From the NCBI RefSeq assembly GCF_031877795.1, contig NC_133971.1, positions 13,060,325-13,124,324 on the forward strand: a stretch of DNA of 64,000 nt, written 5' to 3'. Position 1 is the stretch's first letter; each line of letters opens with the position of its first letter. A program made the position numbers and the translations under genes. The notes beneath the pieces were generated by a model. It ran no database searches, was not told the origin of the DNA, and worked only from the letters and a program-made list of their open reading frames with translations. Origin of the DNA: Strix aluco (Eukaryota; Chordata; Aves; Strigiformes; Strigidae). This document shows positions 15,101 to 25,200 of the stretch, one piece after another.

Positions 15101-15827
15101 GCAGAATCTTATAGTATGCATAGCATTCCCTCAGAACCACTAAAAGTTTATCTTTCCTGGGATTCCTGTAAATAAAAATAACTCACTCTAAAACATTATT
15201 ATTAGCAAATTGGATCATATATTGAGAGGGATAAATTTTATTCTTGAGAATGCAACCATCAGCTTGCACGAGCATATGCTAACATCAGCATTCTTCTAAG
15301 CTTCTTTCTCATCTTATTCTCTCTCTCCTTGAAGATCCAAAGTACTTGTGAACAGCAGTTGAATCCCATCTTGCACGAGGCTAAAGAGAGAAGGATCTCA
15401 AGTCTCAGTGTGCTGGTACTAACAGAACACAAGTAAATTGTTTCATCTTCCCTAGTTTTAACTTAAGTTTAATATTCCCATTCTATTTAACTAAATCATA
15501 ATAATATCATCACACTGTAAACAAAGTTAGCACTGCAAGGCATTCTTCACCCTTTAGCCTGTGTGAGGATATTTTCATTTTCCCTTTTTTTTTTTTTCCT
15601 TTTCTTGTTGTGGTGGTTTCTTTGGAGGCGGTGAGGTAAGCATGCAGTGAAGGATGCAGAAATGAACAAAAAAACGCTGAGGAAAGTTTACAACAAATCT
15701 AGTTTACCACTTGTGATTTGCATACCTCTTCCATCTGCTTCCAAATACTCTCGCATTCATCAATGATTTCTTCCTTGGCCTCTACAGGACAGACTGACTC
15801 AGTGGTGATTTCTGGTAAATATTCAGC
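170..15827 (-). CDS. CENPK: CENPK, centromere protein K (partial: six internal coding exons)
   Basis: CENP-K is a coiled-coil subunit of the CENP-H/I/K/M group of the constitutive centromere-associated network; it helps hold the inner kinetochore on CENP-A chromatin. Exons read on the minus strand, in transcript order: 15827-15726, 13723-13667, 6007-5929, 1908-1862, 468-386, 268-170. All have AG acceptors and GT donors, and the phases close exactly to 155 codons plus 2 nt. Recognisable segments are [16 protein letters not shown], then [12 protein letters not shown], then [12 protein letters not shown], then [12 protein letters not shown], then [20 protein letters not shown], then [13 protein letters not shown]. 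Each aligns with the matching human exon (about human residues 4-157). The composition is rich in E, Q, K and L, as expected for a coiled coil. The C-terminal ~110 codons are off the left edge, and the exon with the start codon was not found between 15.8 and 19.1 kb. Introns are long and AT-rich; the 7.7 kb intron 6008-13666 carries three CR1 copies. Identification is secure; the missing ends are a window/detection limit, not evidence of decay. Confidence 0.93.
7120..8530 (+). mobile_element. CR1 LINE, 5'-truncated, sense orientation
   Basis: About 1.4 kb of degraded CR1 in a CENPK intron. It begins in the reverse-transcriptase region (segments like [11 protein letters not shown] and QHGFRKGKS are readable) and runs through the YADD-type region, recognisable as [13 protein letters not shown], to the 3' UTR. 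It ends in the CR1 hallmark of two copies of ATTCTATG at 8513-8529. Several stops and frameshifts make it a dead copy. Its 3' end faces the 3' end of the opposite-strand CR1 starting at 8765, so the two form an inverted pair. Confidence 0.92.
8765..8802 (-). mobile_element. CR1 3'-end fragment
   Basis: Short separate copy of the CR1 3' terminus (AATAGAATCATTCCAGTTGG and following bases) immediately before the longer minus-strand CR1, which has its own terminus at 8803. This suggests two insertions at nearly the same point, or an internal duplication of the 3' tail. Confidence 0.65.
8803..11225 (-). mobile_element. CR1 LINE, long and relatively young copy with near-open RT region
   Basis: Minus-strand non-LTR retrotransposon with its 3' end at 8803 (CACAGAATCATTCAGGTTGG read on plus). 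One 312-codon open frame spans 9818-8880 and encodes the second half of the reverse transcriptase and the C-terminal region ([57 protein letters not shown]). A second, 231 codons at 10628-9933 in the same reading frame, holds the RT N-terminal part ([25 protein letters not shown]). Only one TGA near 9,930 separates them. Further upstream, 10876-10637 ([23 protein letters not shown]) is shifted in frame. The 5' part to about 11,225 is non-coding-like CR1 sequence from upstream of the RT. The endonuclease domain is not intact here. It lies in CENPK intron 6008-13666, in the same sense as CENPK. Confidence 0.93.
11240..12555 (-). mobile_element. CR1 LINE fragment, older copy
   Basis: A second minus-strand CR1 directly upstream of the longer copy. 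Readable pieces of the CR1 C-terminal/RT region occur in different frames ([23 protein letters not shown] around 11,430; [21 protein letters not shown] at 11,720; and the FADDT and tether regions around 12,000-12,400). Divergence and frame breaks are heavier than in its neighbour, so it is older. The canonical octamer 3' end is not visible, so it may be 3'-truncated or interrupted. Confidence 0.85.
12556..13666. other. CENPK intron sequence, nothing recognised
   Basis: Unique-looking AT-rich DNA between the older CR1 and the 57-bp CENPK exon. The ORF at 13224-13436 on the minus strand has no recognisable protein. The same holds for the rest of the CENPK introns outside the listed repeats (469-1861, 1909-5928, 6008-7119, 13724-15725, 15828-18074). 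Confidence 0.5.
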
Positions 15828-18074
15828 CTATTAACAAGCAAATAGAACAGTTATGTAGATCTACAATAATTATTAATAGGTTACTGAATCATACCTGCTA
15901 CTTCAGATCAGATATGTAACAGAGCAATCCCACTGAATCCAAAGCTTTCAGTTAACTCCCCTATATTTCTAGATAGTACCCAATCACGCAGTAAAATCAG
16001 CTAACAATGCTACTATAGTAACATCTGAAGACACTAATAACGTTTCTTAAAATCAATCACAAAGTCCTAAATTTTCAACACTTCTTTGATTATCTGCAAT
16101 GGTGTGGGGTTTTTTAACAACTTTAATACAGAATCAATAAAAGAACCTCACATCTACAAAACCACACTTTTCTTCCATGTATCTGCAAAGTTCTTAGGCA
16201 TAGTTATTTTTTCTCTGTCTTCCCATAATCCTCATCTATTTCTCCTTATCGCAACTTGAATTCAGAATCTTTTTGATTAACAAATTAAAGTGTTCTGGAG
16301 GTTACTAGAAAAACAGACAAAATAACCTGAAAGATATGCAGGCAACAAGGAGAGAGGACACCAGGACAGTCAGGAGAGAGAAAAATCAACCCAAGTCAAA
16401 TTAAAAAGTGTGAGAAACTTGTGTCAGATAGAAGCACATACAAATTTAGAAATTTAATCTTAAATATATAAATTGCTGTTGTTATTCATATATGTCTTAA
16501 GAGGGGAAAAACAAAAAGGGACAAAATGGCACTCAAAGGGAATCTTTTTTAGTATAAAACAACCAACAGGAATTTCCTAGATGTACAAGATGCAGGAAGC
16601 ATTTAAAAATACTTAAGTGAATCACTAAACCCACCAAATTCTTAAGAGATTAAAACCAGACATTAAAAAAGATAATGATCTAAAGAAGATATAAACATAT
16701 CTGCTTTCTTAATGATGCACAATGTCCTAACTCAACCTTTTGTTCATTTGCAGAACAAAAACGCAGCATCAGAGAAAATTATGTCAAAAACCTGAATAAT
16801 ATAAAAGGAGTGAAATATTCAGCTAGTACCTCCGAAGTTCAAGTATGCCATAGCAAAGTGGCTAAGAAAAAAATCAGAATGCCTTACTGAACACTGGAAG
16901 TGTTCTAGAGAACTGAAAGGTAGCAATAGTTCTACTAAGCCTTCCCGACAAATTTCTTGCATCAATAATTAAAAACAGAATCTGGATTGCCATGATGTGA
17001 TAAGGTCTAATAAGCACAGTTTTTGCAAAGGAAAATCATCATCTTTTAAGAGTCTTGGAATGTCTCCATAACATAAAAGAGAACTAGTTCACAAAAGTTA
17101 TTAAGATTTCTGAAATGCCTCCAGTGAAGTCCCCACAGAAGGCTAATAAAGAAATGAAGCAGTCTCGAGATGCAGTGTACTTTTTTTTCCTCAGACCAAA
17201 AACTGTCAAGGAGACAGACAACCACAAAAAAAGCCTGAACATACAATTTTCATCACGGCAAAAAGGTTCAGCAGCAGAGCTAAAAGGGCCTGAATGAAAA
17301 AAAAAAAAAGTGGAGGAGAAAAAAAAAAAAGACGACATGACCTTTGAAAATTTAAGGGGGGTCTTTGGGTAGGAATAAAAGGTCCTATGCCCCTATGGCC
17401 TCCCGCAATAATACAATCCATCAACATGAAAACAAACAAAAAACAACCCACAAAAATAGTTAAATGATTATTGTTGACCTTCAAAATTTCCATGACTGAT
17501 TTCACACAAAGTTTCAAAATGTACATATTATGAGATACTACAGGCCTCTGTAGCTCAAGTGACTGATTTGTGGTCCCTAATGCTGTGCTGTTAATTACCT
17601 TATAAAGTACATACATACAAGTATCATGTTCAGATACTTGCAGCTTCCCCTATTTCTGTATGTTAAATTAAGTTTCCATTCGTACACCATATCCGAAAAC
17701 TGAAGGCTTTTTTTGCATCACATGAAAATTAATGAATTCTAGTTTCAATACTATTCCTTCTTACTTCATTTTAGAGCTACATAATTAGGTAAAAAATACG
17801 CACAGCAACAAGTGTGCATTGTAGGCTCTCTGCCAGCCAAGCAAACAAGCAAGCTTTATGGGAAATGTTTCATGTCGACAAATACAAAATGATGAACTAC
17901 TGGAAGAAATTCAGAGATGAGGAAGAAAAGTAAAAGTAGCTCTGGGAAAACTGATGGGGGGGGAGAAAAGAAAAAAAGAGCCAGAAACCAGGGAATTCAC
18001 CTTAGGAAGAAGAAAAATAAAATCAGGATACAAACAGCATCACAAAAGAGGTTAGGCAGGGAGCTCCCACTGTC

Positions 18075-18800
18075 ACAGAATCATCTAGGCTGGAAAAGAC
18101 CTTGAAGATCATCCAGTCCAACCATTAACCTGATATTGACAGTTCCCAACTACACCATATCCCTCAGTGCTGGGTTAACCTGACTCTTAAACCCCTCCAG
18201 GGATGGGGACTCCACCACCTCCCTGGGCAGCCCATTCCAACACCTAACACCCACTCTGTAAAGAAATGCTTCCTAATATCCAGTCTAAACCTTCCCTGGT
18301 GCAACTTGAGGCCATTACCTCTTGTCCTATCACTTGTTACCTGGTTAATCCCCATCTCCCTGCAACCTCCTTTCAGATAGTTGTAGAGGGCGACGAGGTC
18401 TCCCCTCAGCCTCCTCTTCTCCAGACTAAACACCCCCAGTTCCCTCAGCCGCTCCTCCTACGACATGTGCTCCAGACCCTTCACCAGCTTCGTTGTCCTT
18501 CTTTGGACACGCTCGAGTAATTCAATGTCCTTTTTGTAGTGAGGGGCCCAAAACTGAACACAGGAATCAAGGTGCGGCCTCACCAGGGCTGAGTACAGGG
18601 GTAAGATCCCTTCCCTGTCCCTGCTGGCCACGCTATTCCTGACAGAAGCCAGGATGCCATTGGCCTTCTTGGCCACCTGGGCACATTGCTGGCTTGTGTT
18701 CAGCCGGCTGTCAATCAACACACCCAGGTCCCTCTCTGACTGGCAGCTCTCCAGCCACTCCTCCACAAGCCTGTAGCTCTGCTCAGGGTTGTTGTCCCTA
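18075..18800 (-). mobile_element. CR1 LINE, 5'-truncated, abutting the CENPK/PPWD1 promoter
   Basis: The 3' terminus begins at CACAGAATCATCTAGGCTGG (18,075). C-terminal CR1 coding remnants read on the minus strand include [29 protein letters not shown] and [28 protein letters not shown] (18,458-18,838). The 5' truncation point is at about 18,800, only some 50 bases from the start of the CpG island. The frame is kept in blocks, which implies moderate age. Confidence 0.92.
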
Positions 18801-18849
18801 ACATAAACTCCAGAACTACGCCACCGGCAGGAAAACACGCGAAAGGAGG

Positions 18850-19299
18850 TCAGTCCTCACAGGCTGGGGCTAAACGCAGCCTTTCCACACACGGGAGCGG
18901 GCGGGCACGGCAGCAGAGCCCAGCCCGCTCTCTTCCCAGCAGCCCCACCGCCCCACATAGGCTGTGGCCCCCCGCCCTAAGGGCCGCGGCTGCCCAGCTC
19001 CAGCTCCGAGGAGCTACTCCGCGCGGCTGCCGAAACCCGGCAGCCCCCTGGGGCCGGCAGTGGTGCTCAGGGCAGCCCGCGGTGCAGAGACGGGTGGCAG
19101 TGGCGGCCGCGACCCCCTCCTTGCCCATTACCATGGCGGCTCCGCGCTCAGTTCCGTTCTCTCCAGTCTGACGCGGCCCGCGCTCTCTGCTGCGCGCGCT
19201 GCTCGCTCATTGGCTCTTCCCCGTGTCGTCACTTTTCCAGCGCCCAGCACGGGGTGTGGTGAAGGCGGGAAGCGTCGCGGTGCAGTGACGTTGCGCAGC
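18850..19299. promoter_or_regulatory. CpG-rich bidirectional promoter, CENPK / PPWD1
   Basis: Base composition changes abruptly from AT-rich intron/CR1 to dense GC and CpG at about 18,850 and stays so to about 19,730, through PPWD1 exon 1. CENPK coding exons lie to the left on the minus strand and PPWD1 starts to the right, so this is the divergent promoter known for the same pair in mammals. There is no TATA box near either side. Visible candidate elements are an inverted CCAAT (ATTGG) at 19209-19213, a CRE-like TGACGTT at 19286-19292 just before the PPWD1 ATG, and CCATGGCGGC at 19131-19140, which resembles a YY1-type site. The CENPK first exon, probably untranslated, should lie here but its exact borders were not resolved. 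Confidence 0.8.
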
Positions 19300-22200
19300 A
19301 TGGCGTCGTCCGAGTCGGAACGCAAGCGAAAGCAGCATGAGATGGTGGGCGGCAGCGAGGAGGTGAAGGAGGTGGCGGTGGCAGACGACGACAAGAAGAA
19401 GAAGAAGAACAACAACAACAACAACGAGGAGGAGGACGAGGAGGAGGACGAGGAGGGCGAGGAGGAGCAGGAGCGCTGGGTCGGGCCGCTCCCGGGGGAG
19501 GCCGCGCAGGCGAAAAAGAGGAGAGGTAACGGGAGGAGCGGAGCCCTCGCCCGCCCGCCTGCCCTTTCTCTGGGGAGCGGCCCGGGAGGCGTCTGCGGCT
19601 CTGCCCCGGGCTGGGTCCGAAGCGGTGGGAACGCGGCCACGGCGTGGGGCTGCCCGCAGCTGGGCCGCCCTCGGGCGGTTCCCCCGCGCCCCGGGGCGGG
19701 GGAGGAGGATGGGCGGGTGGAAGACCGTTGCCTGAACCGGTGTCCTATATGTAAAATGACCGGTCTGTGCAGTGACTCCTCGGGTGCGAAATTACAGGCC
19801 GGGGATACTGTATTTCTGCTTCCTCCGGAGGACACCCATAGGCTAAGAGGTCCTGCTTTGCAGCGTCTGTATTGCTGGAGCCGTGCTGCTTACAGCAGTG
19901 GAGTTAACTGTCTTCTGGATCACTGCCCTGAGATGGGCGAGTAGGAGAAGCCTCTAGTCTGTATTCTGGCATATGGTTTTTATGTGCCTGGCAACTCACA
20001 GCTCTCTGGGTATCATTGTAATGCTCAACAGAGGCAAACCTGCCAGTTCGGTAACAAGAGCCGTTGCACGTTACAGTTAGGATCTAAAAATCAGAGACAA
20101 AAGCAGAAAATGAAGTCATTTTAGGTAGGCCAGTTAAACAGTGATCTAGGTAGGTGCTAGCACTTAGAATTTAAGCTACAGTACCCATGTGGGACCTTGT
20201 ATCTGGCTTAACAACAACAGGGATACATTTGGTTTGGTAAGAAAATAAGGTGCAGATGATCTTCTGTTTACTGGCAGTGCCCTGGTTTTGGCTGGGATAG
20301 AGGTAATTTTTCCTCTTAGTAGCTAGAATAGTGCAGTGCTTTGGATTCAGTACGGGATTTGATAATACACTGATGTTTTCAGTTATTGCTAAGAAATCAA
20401 GTGCTTTCCAACTCCCCGTGTCCTGCCCATGCACATGTGTACAAGAAGCTGGGAGGAAGCAGAGGGAGAGCCCTGGACCCAAGTTGGCCAGTGAAATATT
20501 CCGTATCATGTAACATCATGCTCAGTATATAAACAAGGGTTGGCTGGAAAGGGGGGGGTTCTCTCTTGCTTCCAGGACTGCAGTTGTGGGATCTTGGTAT
20601 TTCAGGATTGCTAGCTGGGTATGGGTAGGGTATCAGTTGGTGAGTGGCGAGCAGTCACATTGTGCGTTACCTGTTTGTACTTTATATTGTTGTTACTGTT
20701 TTATTGTATTACAAGGTAATAGTTACTCTAAAAGGCGACATCTCTGTCGTTAAAGCAGAGTTTGAGTGGCTTTAGTCTACTAATAATGTGTAAGTCTGAG
20801 TACAAAGCCACAGTGGAAACCTCTTTTATTATGTTTGCACAGAATCCTAGTATAGTCTTGACTAAAATGGGAGTAAGCTATTCAAGTGTTAAGGGAGAAC
20901 AGAAGCTAGATGTACTTTTATGGGAAAAAATATTTCTTGATTTTTCTTTTTATTCTGTTTAGTTCTTGAATTTGAACACGTTTATCTTGAAAATCTACCA
21001 TGTGCTTCGATGTATGAACGCAGTTACATGCACAGAGATGTCATTACACATGTAGCATGTACTAAGTAAGTGTCTTTTTCCACTGTATCTCCCTGTCAGA
21101 GATGTATTTTGTATACACTAGGAAGTTTTCATTGTAGAAGGTTAATAATGGAAAGTTACTGTGTCCAGAGGTGCGTGCTTTTTTTTTTTTGAAAACTAAG
21201 TGCAAAGGAAAGGGCTTACTGAGAAACAAGATAAAAATTGTTTAAATAGACTAAAAGAGGATCTTAAAATCCTTATTGCAGTGTGCAGTACGTACAGGAA
21301 TAAGAGCAGCTGACTGCATCTGAACAAAATGGGATTCAGCATAGTTGCACAGATTGAGGAGATAGCTTTCTTCTCTTTTATGTGTCTCTATATATACACA
21401 CATATATTAGTAAATAGTAACTACTGTGAAACCAGACCTAAAACAGGAGTAAAATTTATATAGTCAAAAGGGATAGTATTATATATTTCTTCAATTCAGG
21501 CTGTTGACTTTTCATAGATTAATCCAGAGTGCATTAAAATACTTGTTTGCTTTTCTGGGAGTGGGTATAATGTGGATATCTTTCTTTTTTTTGTTATTTC
21601 TCTTTTGTCATTGTAGGACAGATTTTATTATAACAGCCAGTCATGATGGACACGTAAAATTCTGGAAAAAAATAGAAGAAGGGATTGAGTTTGTTAAACA
21701 CTTCCGGAGTCACCTAGGTGAGAAAATGCTTTTTCTTCTCTAAAGGGCCGCACTTCTTCCTCTCCCTTGCTCTTAGTCATTTGAGGAGGGAGTGCAAGTA
21801 AAGAGGAGAGGGGTTCTGGGATTCATTTACTGCAGTCAGGGATTAAATGGTGTCAACCTATCTTCCTTTATTCCCCTGTCCTGTTAATGTTTTGGTCCTA
21901 AACTGCGGGAGGGATAGGGTGAGAATAAAACATGTGGCACTCCTGCACATCCTTTGCATTCCCTTGTGCCCCACCTGTGGGGAGATTGTCTATGACACAA
22001 AGAAACTGTTTAAAAATAAGTGAACAAGGTACATAAAATCCAGAGAAGTTTAAAAACATGTTACTTTAAGTAAGGTTACCGTCATCCCTTATTTTTCTCC
22101 CTTTTTTCCCTGTAGTATGGAAAAAAAAAATTATTATTTTCATCTGAAATTATTGCAACTTTAGAGTAAATTCTGCATCATTGTGATTATTATTGGCTGA

Positions 22201-25200
22201 ATTGCAATTAAGAATTAATAATTTTAACCCAATGTTCTGAGTTAGTAAGTGCACATAGCTCTTCTGTACTGTGCTAAGTGTTAAATAGGCTAGACAGGAA
22301 ATGAGGTTCTCATTGCTATTAGAAATGATGATACGCCTGATGGAAAAAAATGGTTTGATATGCAGACTGTTACAATGAGAAAAATATATAATATTAGATA
22401 GTAAAAGTACTATTTCTTTTTAGAGTTATTAAAAAGTATTGTGGTGAATTCTTTATCTTAACTCTCAGCTTCTCATTATACAGAGAAACAAAATGTGAGA
22501 ACAAAGCCTACCAAGCAAAAATAAATATTGTGGAAAAACTTACGGAAGGCTCAGTTGCAGAGTAATTTTGAGTATTATGTGTGTTAATAGCGGGACTGTA
22601 AGAGTCTATAGAGTTCTGCTGCCTTTTCTGTTTTGGGAGATGCAAGCTGAGTAGCACATCATTTTTAACCATATCATAATGTGGTTCTCAATTTTTCTAA
22701 ATAAACATTTAAAATTAAAATAATTACAATTATATTTCATTTATGGGTCGTTTTGTGGATTTTTTTTCTGTGGAATATTGAAAGGAAGGATGTCCCTTTC
22801 CTGTGTCTTAATAGTATGTTAACTTTTTTAATAGGTGTTATTGAGAGTATTGCTGTGAGTTCAGAGGGAGCGTTATTCTGTTCAGTTGGAGATGACAAAG
22901 CAATGAAGGTGTTCGATGTAGTCAACTTCGATATGATCAACATGCTGAAACTTGGGTAAATTTCTTAGTTCTTAAAAATGTTTGTTTGGAATTATAAATG
23001 AGGGTTCTTTTGCTAAGAGGTAAGTCAGTATTTTGCTTTTTTTGAGGGATTTTTCCCACAGTCAGATGAAGCTGAGTAAGTTGCATTATTTGAAATGCAT
23101 CCAGTGGCTGGAGACTGCCTGACTGAATAGAAAAATTTACAGCTCTGTATGGTACATGAGTGGAGTAGGTCTGTGCCTTTCCTCAGTGTCAAATATATGC
23201 ACAAAGATGTGTTTCTCAAAATACTTAGCTAGGCATAATTTTTTTTTTTTCTGTTGTTTGGCACTGAACTTAAAAATTTTAGCCAACTAATAGTTCCAGC
23301 AGAGAAGGAATTTGGCCTGTATGTATTGTCTTATTTGTTGTCATAGGGATAGAAATTTACTACTTCCGTTAGAAAGAATGATGTTGTTTTCCTTAGTCTT
23401 GCTGTTGTAGCATTTCTGTAGTTACATAGTATGTAGCTGAAGAATCTGGGCGAAAAAAGAATGGATGTTATTGGAATTACAACAATACTGGAGGAAAACA
23501 AGCCCCACAGGGTTACAGGGGTGGCTTAAGAGGGTTGAAGGATCATTGAATGCTGTATCAAGAATGGTAGAAATACTCATGTTTCCACAGGCCTTTCAAA
23601 ATTGGAAAACTTATTCCTCAAAGTTTTGTTGATTAGTTGTGAAACTGAATAGAAGCATAATCAAAAAACAACAACAAAAAAAAGCTTTTCAGGATGCCTA
23701 TATAAAAGCTTATGTTACCTGCTTTGCTGGTTATAGTTTTAGTATTATCCTCCAGATAATGTACTTAGCCTATAAGAATTGATTCCCTCTTGACTGTCTG
23801 CTGTGGAAAACTTCCAGGTAGCTTTACTCTTTTGTTTTTACTGGGCTTTTGGGCTTTTCTACTTAGCAGCCCTATATTGTAACTACAAAATTGGTAAAAT
23901 TATAGGATTAAAAAAATTTAGTATTAAGAAAAACTTAATTTGATGTTACAATAGAAGGTGCTTTTTTTCTGTTTCAGAGTTTAGGGAAAACTGATGTAGC
24001 ATTTAGATCCATTTTGCTTCAGGAATACCCTGAGAATGCTACCTGTAACATTTTGCTATAGTATGTTCCCTGATTTATCTTTAAATAGATTTTTTCCAGC
24101 CTCAGTAATCAAGACTCTTATCTCCCCACATATGTTTTTCAGAGATATTTGGGTGTCCTGGTTTTGACTGGGATAGAGTTAATTTTTCTTCTTAGTAGCT
24201 AGAAGAGTGGTGTGCTACAGGATTTGGTGTGAGAAGAATGTTGATAATACACTGATGTTCTCAGTTATTGCTAAGAGATCAAGGACTTTCCAACTTCCTG
24301 CCCATGCACAGGTGTACAAGCAGCTGGGAGGGAGCAGAGCCAGAGCCCCAGACCCAAATTGGCCAGTGAAATACTCCGTATCATGTAGTGTCATGCTCAG
24401 TGTATAGAGGAGGGTTGGCCAGGAAGAAGGGGTTCTCTCTTGCTTCTGGCATTGCAATTGGGGGATCTTAGTCTTCTCGGGATCACTAGCCAGGAACAGT
24501 CTGGGAATCAGTTGGTGGGTGGTGAGCAATTGCATGGTGCGTTGCCCATTTGTATTTCCTATTATTGTTATTGTTTTATTCCAATTATTAAATTGGTTTT
24601 TTATCTCAACCTATGAGTCTCCCTTTACCCCTCCAATCAAGTCCCCATCCCCCAGGAGCGGGAGGGGAAGTGAGCGTCTGGGTGGTGTTTGGCTGGCAGC
24701 CGGGTTTAAACCACAACATTGAGTTTTACCTGAAGTGAACTCTTTAATGAACAAGAGAACAGTATATAGCTGTAATACAAGCATTGTCCTGAATAGCCTT
24801 TTAAGACTTAATGTTTGTTGCTCTACTGTATTACTGTTTATCGAGCAGATAGTTTCTGTTGATGTGCCTGAGAATTTTTTCATGGCTGTTTGCTCAGGCT
24901 TGCAAGGGTTAATGTAGAATCCTAATCTGTGTGGTCTTTTCAATTCACATTTTGTGTTGCCTGCTTTTATCTGTATATGCTGGTGCATTGCAGGGTTGAT
25001 AAGCTTTGTCTGAAATTCTTCAGATGCTTTCAGTTCTAAGCTACACAGTGTGACTATATGAAAATCCACATGCTTTATATGCTTCCATCAGTGATATAGA
25101 GAAGGGTGGCTATTTCTGCAGAAACTTTGGATAATGATGCATAGATCAATGGGACATCATTTATTTATTTATGTATATATTTGATCCTTTTCTTTCTAGT

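Noticed and set aside
16830-16861. Candidate CENPK start exon on the minus strand: strong polypyrimidine acceptor, ATGGCATACTTGAACTTCGG, donor GTACT
   Set aside because: The exon ends in phase 1, while the next CENPK exon must begin in phase 0; joining them gives a stop after eight codons (MAYLNFGG then TGA).
19128-19835. Long minus-strand ORF of 235 codons opposite PPWD1 exon 1
   Set aside because: It is the complement of a GC-rich exon and trinucleotide repeat, with serine/leucine runs mirroring the GAG/AAG repeats; no protein family is seen.
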